A stretch of 64,000 nt of DNA from Hydrogenophaga sp. 2FB (GTDB lineage: Bacteria; Pseudomonadota; Gammaproteobacteria; Burkholderiales; Burkholderiaceae_C). This document shows positions 36,035 through 43,958 of the stretch, one piece after another. Location of the stretch: contig NZ_SCML01000017.1 of the NCBI RefSeq assembly GCF_005503365.1, forward strand, positions 1 through 64,000. The letters are read 5' to 3'. The number at the start of each line of letters is the position of its first letter. Positions within the stretch are counted from its first letter, which is position 1. Position numbers and translations under genes: made by a program. A model generated the notes under the pieces. It ran no database searches. It was not told the DNA's origin and worked only from the letters and a program-made list of their open reading frames with translations.

Positions 36035-36751
36035 CTAGACCCGCTCGCTGACCAGGCTGCCGACTTCCAGCGGCGCGGCGCTGCCATGGCCATGCTCGTC
36101 GTAGGACACGATGTCGGCCGGTGTGCTGTCTTCGGCCGACACACCATCGCCCATCACGTCCACGGCGGCGTCACCGCCGGCCGCCCTCTGCATCTCGGGG
36201 TGGGGCGTGTGCTCCAGCACCGCGGTGCCGGCGCGCTGCGGCACCAGCGGCTTGCGCGGGATCAACGACGCGGCCACGGCGGACAGGTCGGGCGCCGTGT
36301 CGCTCTGGTTGCCCAGCGCATCGCTGTTCGAAGGCTCGATGCCGAGCGCGCGGTCCACCACGGCGGCGCTGGCTTCCCACATGTTGGAGAGCACCTGCTG
36401 CAGGTGCTCCACCGTCCTCTTGCCTTTGGCCTGCTGCTGCTCGGCCGCGTCGGCGGCTTCCTGCCGGGCTTGCTGCCGCGCGGCCAGGTCGCGCGGCGCG
36501 GCGGCACCCGGCTCGGTTGCGGTCTTTGCGGTTGTGCTCGTGGCCGGTGGCGTGCGCCCGTCTTCCGCCCGCCGCGGGGTGGTGGGTGGCTGTGGGGTCG
36601 CGCGGTCCTCGCGGCCAAAGCCCGTCTGGGCCTTGCCATCGTGGCCACCGGCCTGCACAGGTTGCACGGCGGCGGCCGGCGACACCGGCGCCACGGCGGT
36701 GGACACCGGCGTCGGCCAGGACACGGCAGTGGTGCTCGAAATGTTCAGCAT
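36035..36751 (-). CDS. Hypothetical low-complexity protein facing the chemotaxis operon
   Basis: A 238-residue protein rich in Ala, Pro, Thr and Gln, mostly disordered. One ordered stretch is likely: the helix EHLQQVLSNMWEASAAVVDRALGIEP. It begins MLNISSTTAVSWPTPV. Such proteins often accompany flagellar or chemotaxis clusters in Comamonadaceae, resembling FlaG or hook-length-related proteins, but no specific family is recognised. It converges on cheB with a 6-bp gap. Confidence 0.55.
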   Translation of the reverse strand: MLNISSTTAVSWPTPVSTAVAPVSPAAAVQPVQAGGHDGKAQTGFGREDRATPQPPTTPRRAEDGRTPPATSTTAKTATEPGAAAPRDLAARQQARQEAADAAEQQQAKGKRTVEHLQQVLSNMWEASAAVVDRALGIEPSNSDALGNQSDTAPDLSAVAASLIPRKPLVPQRAGTAVLEHTPHPEMQRAAGGDAAVDVMGDGVSAEDSTPADIVSYDEHGHGSAAPLEVGSLVSERV

Positions 36752-36856
36752 GGGCTTCCCCTCACGGCGGCCACCGGGCAGAAACAGGCCCGGTGTTCTT
36801 GAGGCAGTTGTCGGCAGCCCCCGCGGAAACTTGAGCGCTTTCTTACGACCGGCGCG

Positions 36857-37363
36857 TCACACGCCGCCGGTGGGGTGCGTCGGGTCGACCCAGAGCACCT
36901 GTTCGGGCTTTTCCACCGGCTCGATGTCCAGGTTGACCGCCACCGCCTGCCCGTCACTGCGGCAGAGCACGCATTCCAGCACCTCGGTGGCGCTGGCGTT
37001 GATTTCCTGGTGCGGCACGAAGGGCGGCACGTAAATGAAATCGCCCGGGCCGGCCTCGGCCGTGAACTCCAGGTGCTCGCCCCAGCGCATGCGCGCGCGA
37101 CCGCGCACCACATAGATCACGCTCTCCAGCGGGCCATGGTGGTGCGCGCCGGTCTTGGCGTTGGCGTGGATGGTGACGGTGCCGGCCCAGAGCTTTTGCG
37201 CCCCGACGCGCGCGAAGTTGATCGCGGCCTTGCGGTCCATGCCCGGCGTCGAAGGCACGTTGCCGTCGAGCTGGTTGCCGGGGATCACGCGCACGCCGTC
37301 GTGCTTCCAGGCCGGGTCGTGGGCGTGATCGTCGGGGGCGTCGTGCGGGTGGTCGTGGGCCAT
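36857..37363 (-). CDS. Cupin-domain protein
   Basis: A 168-residue single-cupin protein. The metal-binding cupin motif 1 appears as AKTGAHHHGPLESVIYVVRGRARM and motif 2 as GPGDFIYVPPFVPHQE. The N-terminus is His/Asp-rich (MAHDHPHDAPDDHAHDP), which could bind metal. The substrate cannot be inferred. A GGAG ribosome-binding site lies before the ATG at 37363. It is divergent from the DUF2889 gene. Confidence 0.85.
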   Translation of the reverse strand: MAHDHPHDAPDDHAHDPAWKHDGVRVIPGNQLDGNVPSTPGMDRKAAINFARVGAQKLWAGTVTIHANAKTGAHHHGPLESVIYVVRGRARMRWGEHLEFTAEAGPGDFIYVPPFVPHQEINASATEVLECVLCRSDGQAVAVNLDIEPVEKPEQVLWVDPTHPTGGV

Positions 37364-37462
37364 GGCGGGTCTCCTGTGTCGCAGGTCTTCAGTGTGCCAG
37401 CGTGCAGGCGGCGGCGCTGGGCAGGAGAATGTGGGGCGCCCCACACAGATCAGGAGAACAAC

Positions 37463-38023
37463 TTGCCCTTGCCCGAGCCCGCCCCCCGCCAGCCCATGCA
37501 CACCCGGCGCGTCACGTACCAGGGCTTCCTGCGCGAGGACGGGCTGTGGGAGATCGAAGGCGAACTGCACGACAGCAAGCCGCACGACTTCGATATCCAC
37601 GGCACAGTCCGCCCGGCCAACGAGCCCTTTCACCACATGCGCATCCGGGTCAGCTTCGACGAAGCGATGGTGATCCACGCCGTCGCGGTGGCCATGGACG
37701 CCTTCCCGCACGCCCCCTGCCCCGACGCCATGCCCAACCTGCAGCGCATGGTGGGCGAGGTGCTCGGGCGCGGCTGGCGGCACACCATCCAGCGTCACCT
37801 CGGCGACATCCAGGGCTGCACACACCTGCGCGAACTGCTGTTCAATCTCGCCACCGCGGCCTTCCAGACGCGCTCGGGCGCTTTCGCCCCCAACGCCGAC
37901 GGCCGCCCGCCCGCGCACTTGGGCCAATGCGTGGGCTGGGATTTCAACGGGCCGGTGGTCGAGCGCGTGTACCCGATGTTCTTTCGCTGGCAGCCGCCGG
38001 CGAAACCACGCAGCACCGCCTGA
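37463..38023 (+). CDS. DUF2889 domain protein
   Basis: A 186-residue protein of the uncharacterised DUF2889 family: MHTRRVTYQGFLREDGLWEIEGELHDSKPHDF is the typical start and GCTHLRELLFNLATAAFQT the typical end. These are often near aromatic degradation or cupin genes but have no known reaction. A TTG at 37463, nine bases after an AGGAG site, is the best start; the family's own N-terminus begins near the ATG at 37496. Confidence 0.8.
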   Translation: MPLPEPAPRQPMHTRRVTYQGFLREDGLWEIEGELHDSKPHDFDIHGTVRPANEPFHHMRIRVSFDEAMVIHAVAVAMDAFPHAPCPDAMPNLQRMVGEVLGRGWRHTIQRHLGDIQGCTHLRELLFNLATAAFQTRSGAFAPNADGRPPAHLGQCVGWDFNGPVVERVYPMFFRWQPPAKPRSTA

Positions 38024-38072
38024 CCCGCGCGGGGCGAGCAGCCCCTGGCTTTCTTCGAACGAGGAGCGGCGT

Positions 38073-38972
38073 ATGGCGACAAGGACCTGGGTTCGTGTGG
38101 TGCTCGGTGGCGTCGTGGGGCTGGTGGTGATGGCGGCACTGCTGGTCGGCGCGGGCCTGTTCCTGGCCGAGCGGAAGATGCAGCGCCGCGTGGAGGTGCC
38201 GGTGCAACCGGTGGCGCTGCGCAACGACGCGGCGTCCCTCGAACGCGGCAAATACCTGTTTTCTTCGCGCGGGTGCGTGGACTGCCACGGCAGCGGCGGC
38301 ACCGGCAAAACCTTCGTGGACGACGGTGGCCTGGTGATCGCCGGCCCCAACATCACCACCGGCCCGGGCGGTGTGGTGGCCGCCTACCAGCCGGTGGACT
38401 GGGTGCGCAGCATCCGCCACGGCGTGAACCCCAAGGGCCGCCCGCTGATGATCATGCCCAGCGAGGACTACAACCGCTTCACCGACGACGACCTGGCCTC
38501 GCTGGTGGCCTATGTGCGCTCGCTGCCGCCGGGCAGCGGACAAGGCGCGGTGGTGAAGCTGCCGGTGCCCGTGCGCGCGCTGTACGGCTTCGGCGCCATC
38601 CAGGACGCGGCCGCCCGCATCGACCACACGCTGCCGCCGCAGCAACCGGTGCCCGAGGGCGTGACCGTGAAACACGGCGAATACGTGGCCAACATGTGCC
38701 TGGGCTGCCACGGCGTGGGCTTTGCTGGCGGCAAGGTGCCCGGCGGCCCACCCGACTGGCCACCCGCCGCCAACCTCACCCCTGGCGAAGGCAGCGTGAT
38801 GCCACGGTACGCGGATGCGGACACGCTGATCGCGATGTTCCGCAGTGGCAAGCGGCCCGATGGCAGCGAGGTGAAGGTGATGCCGTTTGGTTCGCTCGGG
38901 GCGATGAGCGAGACGGACCTGCGGGCGCTGTACCTGTACCTCAAGGGCTTGCCGGCAAAGCCGCACGGGTGA
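38073..38972 (+). CDS. Membrane-anchored dihaem c-type cytochrome
   Basis: A 299-residue protein with an N-terminal membrane anchor (VVLGGVVGLVVMAALLVGAGLFLAE) and two haem c sites, CVDCH near residue 67 and CLGCH near residue 209, each in a cytochrome c domain. Met ligands are possible in LMIMPSEDY and VMPFGSL. This resembles the cytochrome subunit of alcohol or aldehyde dehydrogenases, but no dehydrogenase gene is adjacent. GAGGAG lies before the ATG. Confidence 0.9.
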   Translation: MATRTWVRVVLGGVVGLVVMAALLVGAGLFLAERKMQRRVEVPVQPVALRNDAASLERGKYLFSSRGCVDCHGSGGTGKTFVDDGGLVIAGPNITTGPGGVVAAYQPVDWVRSIRHGVNPKGRPLMIMPSEDYNRFTDDDLASLVAYVRSLPPGSGQGAVVKLPVPVRALYGFGAIQDAAARIDHTLPPQQPVPEGVTVKHGEYVANMCLGCHGVGFAGGKVPGGPPDWPPAANLTPGEGSVMPRYADADTLIAMFRSGKRPDGSEVKVMPFGSLGAMSETDLRALYLYLKGLPAKPHG

Positions 38973-39003
38973 ATGCGGGCGGGCGCGGCGCGCTCATTGA
39001 CCC

Positions 39004-39453
39004 ATGTCCAACGACCACGACGACGCCTCGCTCGAACGCTTCGTCCAGGCACAGGCACGGGACTACGCGCAGGCCCTGGCCGAGTTGCAAGCCGGCCGCA
39101 AGCAGACGCACTGGATCTGGTACGTGCTGCCGCAACTGCGCGGGTTGGGCCACAGCCCCATGGCAGAGCGCTACGGCATTAGCGGGCGCGCGGAGGCCGA
39201 AGCCTATGTGGCGCACCCGGTGCTGGGGTCGCGGTTGATCGCTTGTGTGCGTGCCGTCCTGGCGCACCCGGAGCGCAGCGCGGTGGAGATGCTCGGCGTG
39301 GTGGATGCGATGAAGTTCCAGTCGTGCCTGACGCTGTTCGCCACGGTGGCGCCGCACGAGCCTTGCTTTGCGGAAGCGTTGGCAGCCTTTTACGGTGGAG
39401 AGCGCGACGCGCAGACCCTGAGGCTGCTGGATGCCGAGAGCGGCTTAGACTGA
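39004..39453 (+). CDS. DUF1810 family protein
   Basis: A 149-residue protein of the DUF1810 family. Family landmarks are LERFVQAQARDYAQALAELQAGRKQTHWIWYVLPQLRGLG, followed by AHPVLGSRLIACVRAVL and DAMKFQSCLTLFATVAP. Distant members are macrodomain-like NADAR relatives; no reaction is known for this branch. The gene lies at the left edge of the defence island. Confidence 0.9.
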   Translation: MSNDHDDASLERFVQAQARDYAQALAELQAGRKQTHWIWYVLPQLRGLGHSPMAERYGISGRAEAEAYVAHPVLGSRLIACVRAVLAHPERSAVEMLGVVDAMKFQSCLTLFATVAPHEPCFAEALAAFYGGERDAQTLRLLDAESGLD

Positions 39454-39483
39454 CGCAAGTTCCAAGACCCACCTGACAACGCG

Positions 39484-39702
39484 ATGAAAACCATAGACGA
39501 GATGCTGAACCTGGCTTTGCTGACGCCGGATCAGCACCACCAGATCAGCGCCTGGATTGCGCGAGCCGACACACCCGAAGACATCTTGAAGATGCCTGCA
39601 CCACTGTGGAAGGCCGTCGAGCGGGCCAGCGAGGTCATGGGGATCGATGAGGACCTTGTGCGTCCACCGTCGCTGGATGCTGATGGCATTGCTTATAGCT
39701 AG
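39484..39702 (+). CDS. Small hypothetical protein
   Basis: A 72-residue acidic protein (MKTIDEMLNLALLTPDQHHQISAWIARADTPEDIL ... ) predicted to be mostly helical. No family is recognised, but the composition, the ordinary codon use and the spacing after the DUF1810 gene support a real gene. Confidence 0.6.
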   Translation: MKTIDEMLNLALLTPDQHHQISAWIARADTPEDILKMPAPLWKAVERASEVMGIDEDLVRPPSLDADGIAYS

Positions 39703-40130
39703 GCGAGGCTCTCAATCGACTGAGTGCTTGATCGTCGCTAAAAGGGGGATGGCTCGCAGGTTGGCACTCAGCGAGAGCATGTGTCGAATCTTTCGACCCA
39801 ACGGCGGCTTCAGACTGGACTGAGTCACCCGCGGCCGACGTCCTGGAAGACGGCAGCTTTCAACACCGAGCGGTCGATGGCAAGTGCTCCGTAGGGCAGC
39901 AATGCCGCCAAGACTGGCAAATCGATGAGGTGTGGCCGCAGGCCATTCTCGGACCGGTTGCGCGCGAGGCGAACTGGAGTTGTCGACTCACTGCGGCCGG
40001 TCACTGTTCCCGAGAGCGGTTGCAGGTGCTCAGTAAAAACAGACATCTAGCGTGCGAAAGGTTGTTTGGGGAAGCACCTTTCATCATCTTGGTAGAGTTC
40101 AGTCACCCAAAGCATAGCTCGTCAATATCC
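39703..40130. other. Left boundary of the defence island; no confident gene
   Basis: This 428-bp stretch is where base composition changes from GC-rich to AT-richer DNA. It has a 73-residue minus-strand frame (39825-40046) with no family features. The plus-strand frame leading into the SIR2 gene extends back to 39930 but has no similarity to SIR2 proteins before 40131. No tRNA, integrase or direct repeat marking an attachment site was recognised. Confidence 0.5.
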
Positions 40131-41690
40131 ATGTCTATCAAAGATGATCTCATTGCCCATTTTTCCGAAGCGCCGTCGGCGCCATTTCTATTCGTCGGCT
40201 CCGGATTCTCCAGGCGATATCTGGGCCTTGAGGACTGGAGTGCACTATTGCAGCGTTTCTCAAAAGACCTAAAACCCTACGAGTACTACCTAACAAGCGC
40301 GGATGGAAAGCTACCGCGCGTTGCCTCACTTTTAGCGGCCGATTTCCATCAACACTGGTGGACATCTGACGTATACAAGGAAAGCAGGGAAAAAAACAAG
40401 GCGAAGGCAAAGGATGCAACGTCGGCACTTCGCATTGAGATATGCAACTACTTAAGTGTAACGACTCAATTAGGCCCGGCAAAGGAGTACGCCGAAGAGA
40501 TTGCCCTTCTATCGAAATTGAACGTTGATGGTATTGTCACGACTAACTGGGACACATTGCTTGAGAATCTCTTTCCAGACTACAAGGTATTTGTTGGTCA
40601 GAATGAGCTATTATTTTCTAACACGCAGGCGATTGGTGAAATCTACAAGATACATGGGTCAACATCGAGACCTGCTTCGCTTGTCCTGACAGAAGAGGAC
40701 TATGATGGATTCCACTCGGCAAATCCGTATTTGGCAGCCAAACTCATAACAATTTTCGTAGAGCACCCTGTCGTTTTCATTGGATACTCGTTAACGGATC
40801 CGAATGTGCTTGATCTCCTTCGCGGCATCACGTTGGTCTTAGGGCAAGATAACCTAGTAAAACTTCAGAACAATCTCATTTTTGTCCAACGAGCACACGG
40901 TCAGCAGGCGCAGTACAGCAAAACACTTATTGCTATTGATGGAGGACAGCTTCCCATTACGATCGTTAAAAGCGATAGTTACGCTCCAATCTATGAGGCA
41001 CTAGAGTCGATAAAACGAAAAATCCCGGCACGAGTTCTGCGGTATTGTAAGGAGCAGTTATACGAGATGGTGCGCAACACCGAGCCATCCGAGAAGCTAT
41101 GCGTTGTTGATGTTGACGATATTGACAAGAAGGAAGATATCGAATTTGTGGTTGGAGTTGGCGTAGCGAGCGAAAAGGCTGGTCAAATCGGCTATCACGG
41201 CATTAGCGTCTTAGATTTATTCAAGGACTTTCTCGCTGATAAAAGTAAGTTCGACGCAAAAGCAATTTTGAACAAGACTGTTCCCGACCTAGGTCGGGGT
41301 GCAACATACATTCCAGTATTCAGGTACCTTAAAGAAGCCGGTATCAACACTCAGGAGGCGTACAAAAAATCCGGACTTTTTCTTGCAAAGCATCTTCCTT
41401 TAAAGGGTGCCGAACACTACCGATCACGCCCATATGCGAAGCCCTTCGTCAAGACAGAAAAAGACAAAACTGCGGACCAAATTATCGCAACCAACTCACC
41501 AGAAAAGGCCGCAATGTTTCTTCCATACCTTTCCAAGGATCGTTTTGACGTCGCGGCGGTGAGAGCGTTTTTGCTAAAAAATGTTGATAGATTCGAGAGC
41601 AGCTTTCCTTACTCCACCTATTTTAGGAAGCTAGCTTGCCTATGTGACTATTATCAGTTTGGGTGGAGTTCACGCACAAAGATCGAATAA
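40131..41690 (+). CDS. SIR2-domain antiphage NADase
   Basis: A 519-residue protein. Residues 1-230 are a SIR2-like Rossmann domain: FLFVGSGFSRRY (NAD-binding loop, residues 20-30), TTNWDTLLE (Asn139 and Asp141), YKIHGS (His175) and FIGYSLTDPNVLDLL (residues 216-230). These are the residues used by defence SIR2 enzymes such as ThsA and DSR2 to cleave NAD+. The C-terminal 290 residues are not recognised and would sense infection or mediate assembly. The start at 40131 puts the SIR2 motif at the usual distance from the N-terminus. Codon use is AT-rich. It is transcribed with the retron genes 214 bp downstream. Confidence 0.85.
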   Translation: MSIKDDLIAHFSEAPSAPFLFVGSGFSRRYLGLEDWSALLQRFSKDLKPYEYYLTSADGKLPRVASLLAADFHQHWWTSDVYKESREKNKAKAKDATSALRIEICNYLSVTTQLGPAKEYAEEIALLSKLNVDGIVTTNWDTLLENLFPDYKVFVGQNELLFSNTQAIGEIYKIHGSTSRPASLVLTEEDYDGFHSANPYLAAKLITIFVEHPVVFIGYSLTDPNVLDLLRGITLVLGQDNLVKLQNNLIFVQRAHGQQAQYSKTLIAIDGGQLPITIVKSDSYAPIYEALESIKRKIPARVLRYCKEQLYEMVRNTEPSEKLCVVDVDDIDKKEDIEFVVGVGVASEKAGQIGYHGISVLDLFKDFLADKSKFDAKAILNKTVPDLGRGATYIPVFRYLKEAGINTQEAYKKSGLFLAKHLPLKGAEHYRSRPYAKPFVKTEKDKTADQIIATNSPEKAAMFLPYLSKDRFDVAAVRAFLLKNVDRFESSFPYSTYFRKLACLCDYYQFGWSSRTKIE

Positions 41691-41904
41691 TTTTCGGACA
41701 TTTCAGTCGCTCTTGACTGTGGTGCCGAACATCTCGACACAGAGGTTGAGGGTGTTCTCGAGATTTTCGAGAAAACAAAGACCTGAGGAAATCACCTGCG
41801 ACCGCACTGACTCTCGAGTCGGGGTGGCCGCTCTGGCTGGGAGCATTGGGGGCATATCCCTGATATTGAGATAATATTCGTGAAATAAATTGTACAAGGC
41901 AGCT
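41691..41904. promoter_or_regulatory. Intergenic region upstream of the retron operon
   Basis: A 214-bp gap holding a 7-bp hairpin (41755-41761 with 41767-41773) and an AT-rich stretch with a TAATAT box at 41872-41877, a plausible -10 element; no well-spaced -35 was found. An AAGG sequence lies six bases before the effector ATG. It probably carries the retron promoter. Confidence 0.4.
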
Positions 41905-42474
41905 ATGAGGGCACCATCAGTCGAAAGGTTCGGGGAGGACGTTCGGAAACTCTTTGCGGAGAACCGAATGGTGGTTTTCCTATGCGGCCCCTCTCTCCTC
42001 TTGGCGGACAAGAATCCGGGAGCAGCACTGCGCAAGCGACTCAAGGATGCTCTAGAAGTAGAGGGCTTTGAGGTTGTACTTGGCGAAGATGATGGTCTTG
42101 AAGACGTTCGGCTGACGGAAACGGGAGGCTACGCCCACGACAATGAACTTGAGTTCATCCGGCGTGAATGTGGTGCAATTGTTCTTATTGCCGATAGCGT
42201 TGGTTCATTTTGTGAATTGGGATTGTTTGTGCACTGGCTCGCCAACAACCCTGACAGAACGTGCGATTTCGTCTTGATTGCAGACGAAAAATACAAGGAT
42301 GATAAATCATATTTCAACGAAGGCCCAGCAAATGCCGCCGAGCATTTTGGTCGGACCTTATACGTGGAATTCGCGACTGCCGATATAAAACCAATTCTTA
42401 AACGATTGAGAGGGCGGCGGTCAACTCAGTTGTTTTCCGGTCATGGACGCCCGGCCGGAAGAGTTAAGTCATGA
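41905..42474 (+). CDS. Retron effector, nucleoside-deoxyribosyltransferase-like
   Basis: A 189-residue protein with a Rossmann-like fold resembling nucleoside 2-deoxyribosyltransferases. VVFLCGPS (residues 23-30) is the first strand and phosphate loop; SFCELGLF (101-108) has the Glu104 that would be the nucleophile; HDNELEFIRRECGAIVLIADS is typical of the family. The type II-A retron effector of E. coli Ec86 has the same domain fused to a C-terminal winged helix; here that part is absent from this protein. The start is ATG 41905. The stop overlaps the reverse-transcriptase ATG (ATGA at 42471-42474). Confidence 0.75.
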   Translation: MRAPSVERFGEDVRKLFAENRMVVFLCGPSLLLADKNPGAALRKRLKDALEVEGFEVVLGEDDGLEDVRLTETGGYAHDNELEFIRRECGAIVLIADSVGSFCELGLFVHWLANNPDRTCDFVLIADEKYKDDKSYFNEGPANAAEHFGRTLYVEFATADIKPILKRLRGRRSTQLFSGHGRPAGRVKS

Positions 42475-43958
42475 GTGTTAATGTCAATACTCGACTGATA
42501 AGACTCGGTCTTGGATGTATTCAGCCGGCAAGCGCGGATGATGTCAGCAAATTTCTGGCGTTATCTCTCGAAGTTGAGGAAGAGCCGATTTCTCCAGAAG
42601 CAATCCAAATCATCTTAGATGAATGGTCCTCGCAGAAGGATGTTGTCTGCGTGCATTTAAGGCAGCGACTATATTCGCTAACCCGTCAAGGTGACGGGAG
42701 GCTGACACCGAAAGAGAGACATCTTCGAGACAAAACCAGACTATTTTTGCTCAAGGAGCTTCGAGCTGCTACACTCAGAAGGCCAGAAGCTGAGGAACCA
42801 GAGAAGGCTGATGTTTCGTCAGCCGTATTTATTGACTCAGCGACACAAGAGGAGCGGCCAAAAGGCGCGGCCGCCAATCCTCGCGTAGCTCCGGGTGCCG
42901 GCCGCGCCTTTTGGCCGCTCCTAGCTAAGCAACTTTTTGTTGGCTCTTCCCCTTCAGCTTCTGGCCTTCGTTTCCGCTTCTGCTCCTTCCCCACAATTTC
43001 AGACTGCTGCAAGGCGGCAGGCGATGATTCTATTCCTGCGGATGGAATAGGAATTAACGAAATCTCCTTAGGTTTGGGTATTAGCCCAGGCTTATTGACA
43101 TCATTTCTAGCTAGACCCGAGCGGTACTACCGAGTCTTCGAAATTCCGAAAGCGAATGGAAAATCAAGACAAATTCAAGCTCCAAGAACGATGATCAAGG
43201 TACTTCAGTACTTTTTTTTGGACTATCTACTCAATTGGCTTGAAGCTCATCCAACGGCGACGGCCTACTCGCGCGGCAGCTCAATTAGAAAGAATGCTCA
43301 GGTACACACCGAAAAAAAATATGTCGCAAATATTGATGTGTCAAACTTCTTTCCATCGCTCACGATAGGCATCGTTGCCAAAAGCTTAGTAGCTGCGGGT
43401 TTAAGTAGTAACACCGCAGTACTGGTAGCACGGCTTTCTTCATACAAAGGGGGACTTCCACAAGGTGCTCCGACAAGCGCTGCCTTGTCGAATATCGTTA
43501 TGCGCGAATTTGACGCAAGCGTGTCAGAATCATGCAATTCGCTTGGCGTCAGCTACACCCGATATGCTGATGACATGACGTTCAGCGGGATGGAGTTGGA
43601 TGGCGTCAAGCAAGCGATCTGCTTTGCAAAGGAGCGCCTCACAGAAATGCGGTTGACGCTCAACGATCAAAAGACAAGGATATTCGGCCCAGGCACTAGG
43701 CAGGTGGTCACCGGTGTTGTGGTCAACGATTGGCCTCAGCCTTCACGTGTGGATCGACGGCGTTTAAGAGCTGAGTTGCATCAAGCAAAAATCTCACCGG
43801 CCAACTCCGTCGCAAAGTACCAGCAACTGCTGGGACGCGCGGCCTACATGCTTTCGTACGCCAGAGAGGAGAGACCAGTGGGAGCGATATCGAGGGCATA
43901 CGTGGAAGATGCTTTAGCTGGCGTGAAGATGCTAAGGCACTTTACGCACAATGAATGA
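42471..43958 (+). CDS. Retron reverse transcriptase with N-terminal extension and embedded msr-msd
   Basis: A 495-residue open frame. Residues 1-102 look like a winged-helix domain (SADDVSKFLAL, ISPEAIQIILDEW, LYSLTRQGDGRLTPKERHLRDKTRLFLLK). About residues 103-166 are translated from the putative ncRNA at 42778-42969 and have noncoding-like composition. From about residue 195 the sequence is a retron reverse transcriptase: NAQVH at 275-279 (the retron NAxxH motif), NIDVSNFFPS, LPQGAPTSAALSN, YADD at 365-368 and VTG at 413-415. The RT part alone, about 320 residues, is the usual length. The only usual in-frame start after the RNA is TTG 43074, too far inside the fold to be convincing, so translation through the RNA is likely. 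Confidence 0.9.
   Translation: MSVNVNTRLIRLGLGCIQPASADDVSKFLALSLEVEEEPISPEAIQIILDEWSSQKDVVCVHLRQRLYSLTRQGDGRLTPKERHLRDKTRLFLLKELRAATLRRPEAEEPEKADVSSAVFIDSATQEERPKGAAANPRVAPGAGRAFWPLLAKQLFVGSSPSASGLRFRFCSFPTISDCCKAAGDDSIPADGIGINEISLGLGISPGLLTSFLARPERYYRVFEIPKANGKSRQIQAPRTMIKVLQYFFLDYLLNWLEAHPTATAYSRGSSIRKNAQVHTEKKYVANIDVSNFFPSLTIGIVAKSLVAAGLSSNTAVLVARLSSYKGGLPQGAPTSAALSNIVMREFDASVSESCNSLGVSYTRYADDMTFSGMELDGVKQAICFAKERLTEMRLTLNDQKTRIFGPGTRQVVTGVVVNDWPQPSRVDRRRLRAELHQAKISPANSVAKYQQLLGRAAYMLSYAREERPVGAISRAYVEDALAGVKMLRHFTHNE
42778..42969 (+). ncRNA. Putative retron msr-msd RNA inside the RT reading frame
   Basis: The ends pair over 16 perfect bases (42778-42793 with 42954-42969), as a1/a2 repeats do. 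Just inside is an 8-bp stem with a UUU loop (42806-42824), the hallmark msr hairpin bound by retron RTs. Next comes a perfect 24-bp stem with a 25-nt loop (42850-42873 with 42899-42922), the size of an msd hairpin. A small stem with a T5 loop (42928-42945) follows. An AGC that could hold the branching guanosine lies at 42788-42790. The order a1, msr, msd, a2 is canonical, and the total of 192 nt is normal. The unusual feature is the location within the coding frame, with no stop in 64 codons. Confidence 0.72.

Noticed and set aside
39825-40046. 73-residue minus-strand frame as a transposase remnant
   Set aside because: It has no recognisable transposase motif, and no terminal inverted repeats or target duplications were seen.
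41691-41904. Intergenic region before the effector as the site of the retron RNA
   Set aside because: This is a usual place in Ec86-like retrons, and a 7-bp hairpin is present, but no long msd-like stem and no a1/a2-like terminal repeats were found. The structure at 42778-42969 fits far better.
41703-42044. 113-residue minus-strand frame across the retron upstream region
   Set aside because: It overlaps the effector coding region antisense and has no family features.
42850-42922. The 24-bp palindrome as a REP-like or coding palindromic mobile element, or a terminator
   Set aside because: It lacks a T-run for termination, and it is nested inside a second independent 16-bp stem together with a UUU-loop hairpin, which a stray palindrome would not explain. 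A genome-wide search for other copies would settle this.
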